Shown: positions 62,151 through 64,000 of the stretch, in pieces
Position numbering within the stretch: position 1 is the first letter of the stretch
How the letters are laid out: every line of letters starts with the position of its first letter
NCBI GenBank assembly: GCA_035235625.1
Contig: CP141143.1
Location: forward strand, 22,985,092-23,049,091
Direction of reading: 5' to 3'
DNA length: 64,000 bases
Origin: Saururus chinensis
Lineage: Eukaryota > Streptophyta > Magnoliopsida > Piperales > Saururaceae
Translations under genes and position numbers: made by a program
Notes under the pieces: generated by a model
Seen by the model: the letters and a program-made list of their open reading frames with translations, nothing else
Told to the model about the DNA's origin: nothing
Database searches by the model: none

Positions 62151-64000
62151 GTAATGAATTAAGTTATTTATAAATTTTATAAGGTTTAATTTTATTTTAG
62201 TTTAGAATATTAGTGTCAAACTTGATTCACCCATATTTCTACTTATTTAAAGATATTTTTTTCCTTAGTCAGAGAAGTCGGCCCTACCATAAGACTCACA
62301 TTCATGCAGGATGACGTACTACCCGCCAACTTTCTTTTGATTTGTCTAAGTGTGATTAAATTCATTTTTGAGTCAAAAGTGCATTTAAATAGTCACTTTG
62401 GCTATTTTTATATATTTTCTAGCCTGATAATTTAATTTTTAACCTATAAGTTTTACTATAAAAAGAAAAAACTTAGTCGTTTGCCAAATGGGGAATAGCT
62501 AAGAATAGGAAGGAGGCTAAGCTCTACCCCCGTTTCCAAAATAAGAAATTCTTAAGGTAATTTTTTTTCCTTAATCTTCTAATCTAATTTTTTTCTTATT
62601 CATCTCTATCTTCACTTCTCTTATTTATATTCTTAGTTCTTCCATCAAAATTATGTTTTTAATTCTAATTTAGAACCCTAATTAAGTTATTTTTATTTTT
62701 AACCTAAAGAGGTTTTGAATCTATTATTTTCTATATTGATTTGGATCTATTAATTAATTTTGATTAAGATTAACTAAAACCTCTAATTTTTGGGTAAGAT
62801 TTATTAAGGTTGAAGCTCGTTAAAAGGATTCACAAGCTTATTAGATGTAATAGGTTTTCTTTATAACAGGTTTTATTCCTTAAAATGTCATTATTGTAAG
62901 TTTCTTTAATTATAAAAAATATTAGATGTATCATGTTTTAGGGTTAAGTAATGATTAATGAAACTTTGAGAATTTTCATTGAATTTTGAAAGAATTTTGG
63001 TTAGGTTTGGTGAGATAGAATATAATTGTTTTGACAATTCTGTCATGACCATTTGATCGCCTATAGGCCAATCGAACGGCCAGCAGTTTGAATTGGATGA
63101 TAGGCCATTGAAACGGCCAACCGTTTAAATAGGCCACCAGGCCATTTAAATAACCCAAATAGCTCTCTATGTTAGATTCACGACTAAGTTTCAAATAATT
63201 TTACTTTGAGTTTTGCTCTCAAAATTTTTGTAGAAATAAATTATCATGTCTAGATTATTTTCTAAAATTTTAGAATAATATATATTTATTCTATTTTTTG
63301 AAATACATATTGTAGAGTAAAACAACTCTTTATTTATATGTTTAAAAGCACGTTTAGGGATGAGAATATATGATATTTAGTTCTTTCATTTTATGATGGA
63401 TTGATATATATGTTATGAGCATGTTGTAAAAATTTCAAGTTCTTTAAAGTAGATAAGCCAATAGCATAATTATAAATTTGAAAATTAATGATTCCGACAA
63501 AACTGCATAGTCTTATTAATTAAATAATAAAAATTATTATTTTTTACTTATTTTTATACGAGAATTATTTATATGTTAATTAAGCTATGATGTAGGTCTC
63601 TGTCATTTTTCACATTTATTGAAGTTTATTTTTTATTTTTATAAAATGTATGAGTTACATATTGTAATTATACTAAAACATCTACTTAAGCTAGCATGGG
63701 ATAAATAAATATATGCATAATTTTAAGTATATTTTTTTATAATTTATTTATATTTACTTTATAATTTAAGTATATTATAATCATGATAAATTATAAATAC
63801 TTGCATATGTCACATTAATTATATATAAACCATGTTCTCCATGTTTTAGCTCAAATATAAATATAATCATATATGTATATTTTTTCTTATACTTATATAA
63901 TGTTATTTATCACAAATAAACCATATTTTATGCATGTTATAACTAATTTGAGCATATTTACCTATATTTACATTTATTAAATATTACCTATGTATGTATC
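62150..64000. mobile_element. LTR-like AT-rich DNA, partial at window end
   Basis: 63040-63150 carries the repeated CGAACGGCCAGCAG / GAAACGGCCAACCG motif cluster seen in the solo LTRs at 4718-4822 and 17011-17108. The TTAGAACCCTAATTAAG and TCTTAATCTTCTAATC stretches near 62570-62690 resemble the leader part of the family C LTR (16440-16500). No ends, TSD or coding region are visible, so the assignment is tentative. Confidence 0.4.

Overview
The window is nuclear DNA of a flowering plant with a repeat-rich, probably large genome. Evidence: multi-exon plant gene families with GT-AG introns, nested Ty3-gypsy elements with plant tRNA-iMet primer sites, a plant LINE remnant, hAT, Harbinger-like and Stowaway-like elements, and AT-rich intergenic DNA. 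I cannot name the species. No rRNA, tRNA or CRISPR array was recognised.

Layout. Positions 1-20440 are a stack of nested LTR retrotransposons. Family A is Tekay/Del-like, with an LTR of roughly 4 kb carrying several tandem arrays. Family B has a ~2.2-2.3 kb LTR and is on the minus strand. Two further solo LTRs lie at 4304-5711 and 15902-19257. A LINE reverse-transcriptase remnant follows at 20441-21190, then a non-autonomous hAT element with an exact 8-bp target duplication at 22411-23470. Positions 24983-34842 hold two intact, convergent ALDH2C-type aldehyde dehydrogenase genes. Both have nine exons of identical lengths and predict 501 residues. Positions 35900-41735 hold two TIR-bounded segments carrying gene fragments. 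The larger one combines a class III chitinase C-terminus with a truncated type I inositol-polyphosphate 5-phosphatase, on opposite strands. Positions 41736-50800 are intergenic, with MITEs and a degenerate RNase H-like remnant. Positions 50800-53949 are an inverted, truncated family A LTR.

The right end holds a strictosidine-synthase-like gene (55510-58089, +) converging on a GT47 exostosin-family glycosyltransferase (61394-58468, -). The window closes in AT-rich, LTR-like DNA.

Functionally there are four intact genes: two cytosolic-type aldehyde dehydrogenases of the clade that oxidises hydroxycinnamaldehydes, one six-bladed propeller protein probably at the endomembranes, and one Golgi cell-wall glycosyltransferase. 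They do not form a cluster with an obvious joint pathway. The ALDH pair is a local inverted duplication. The most unusual items are the two-gene capture inside Harbinger-like ends, a perfect 32-bp hairpin in an ALDH intron, a probable GC-AG intron, and the nested LTR stack with a shared GAACGG/CAGGG motif.
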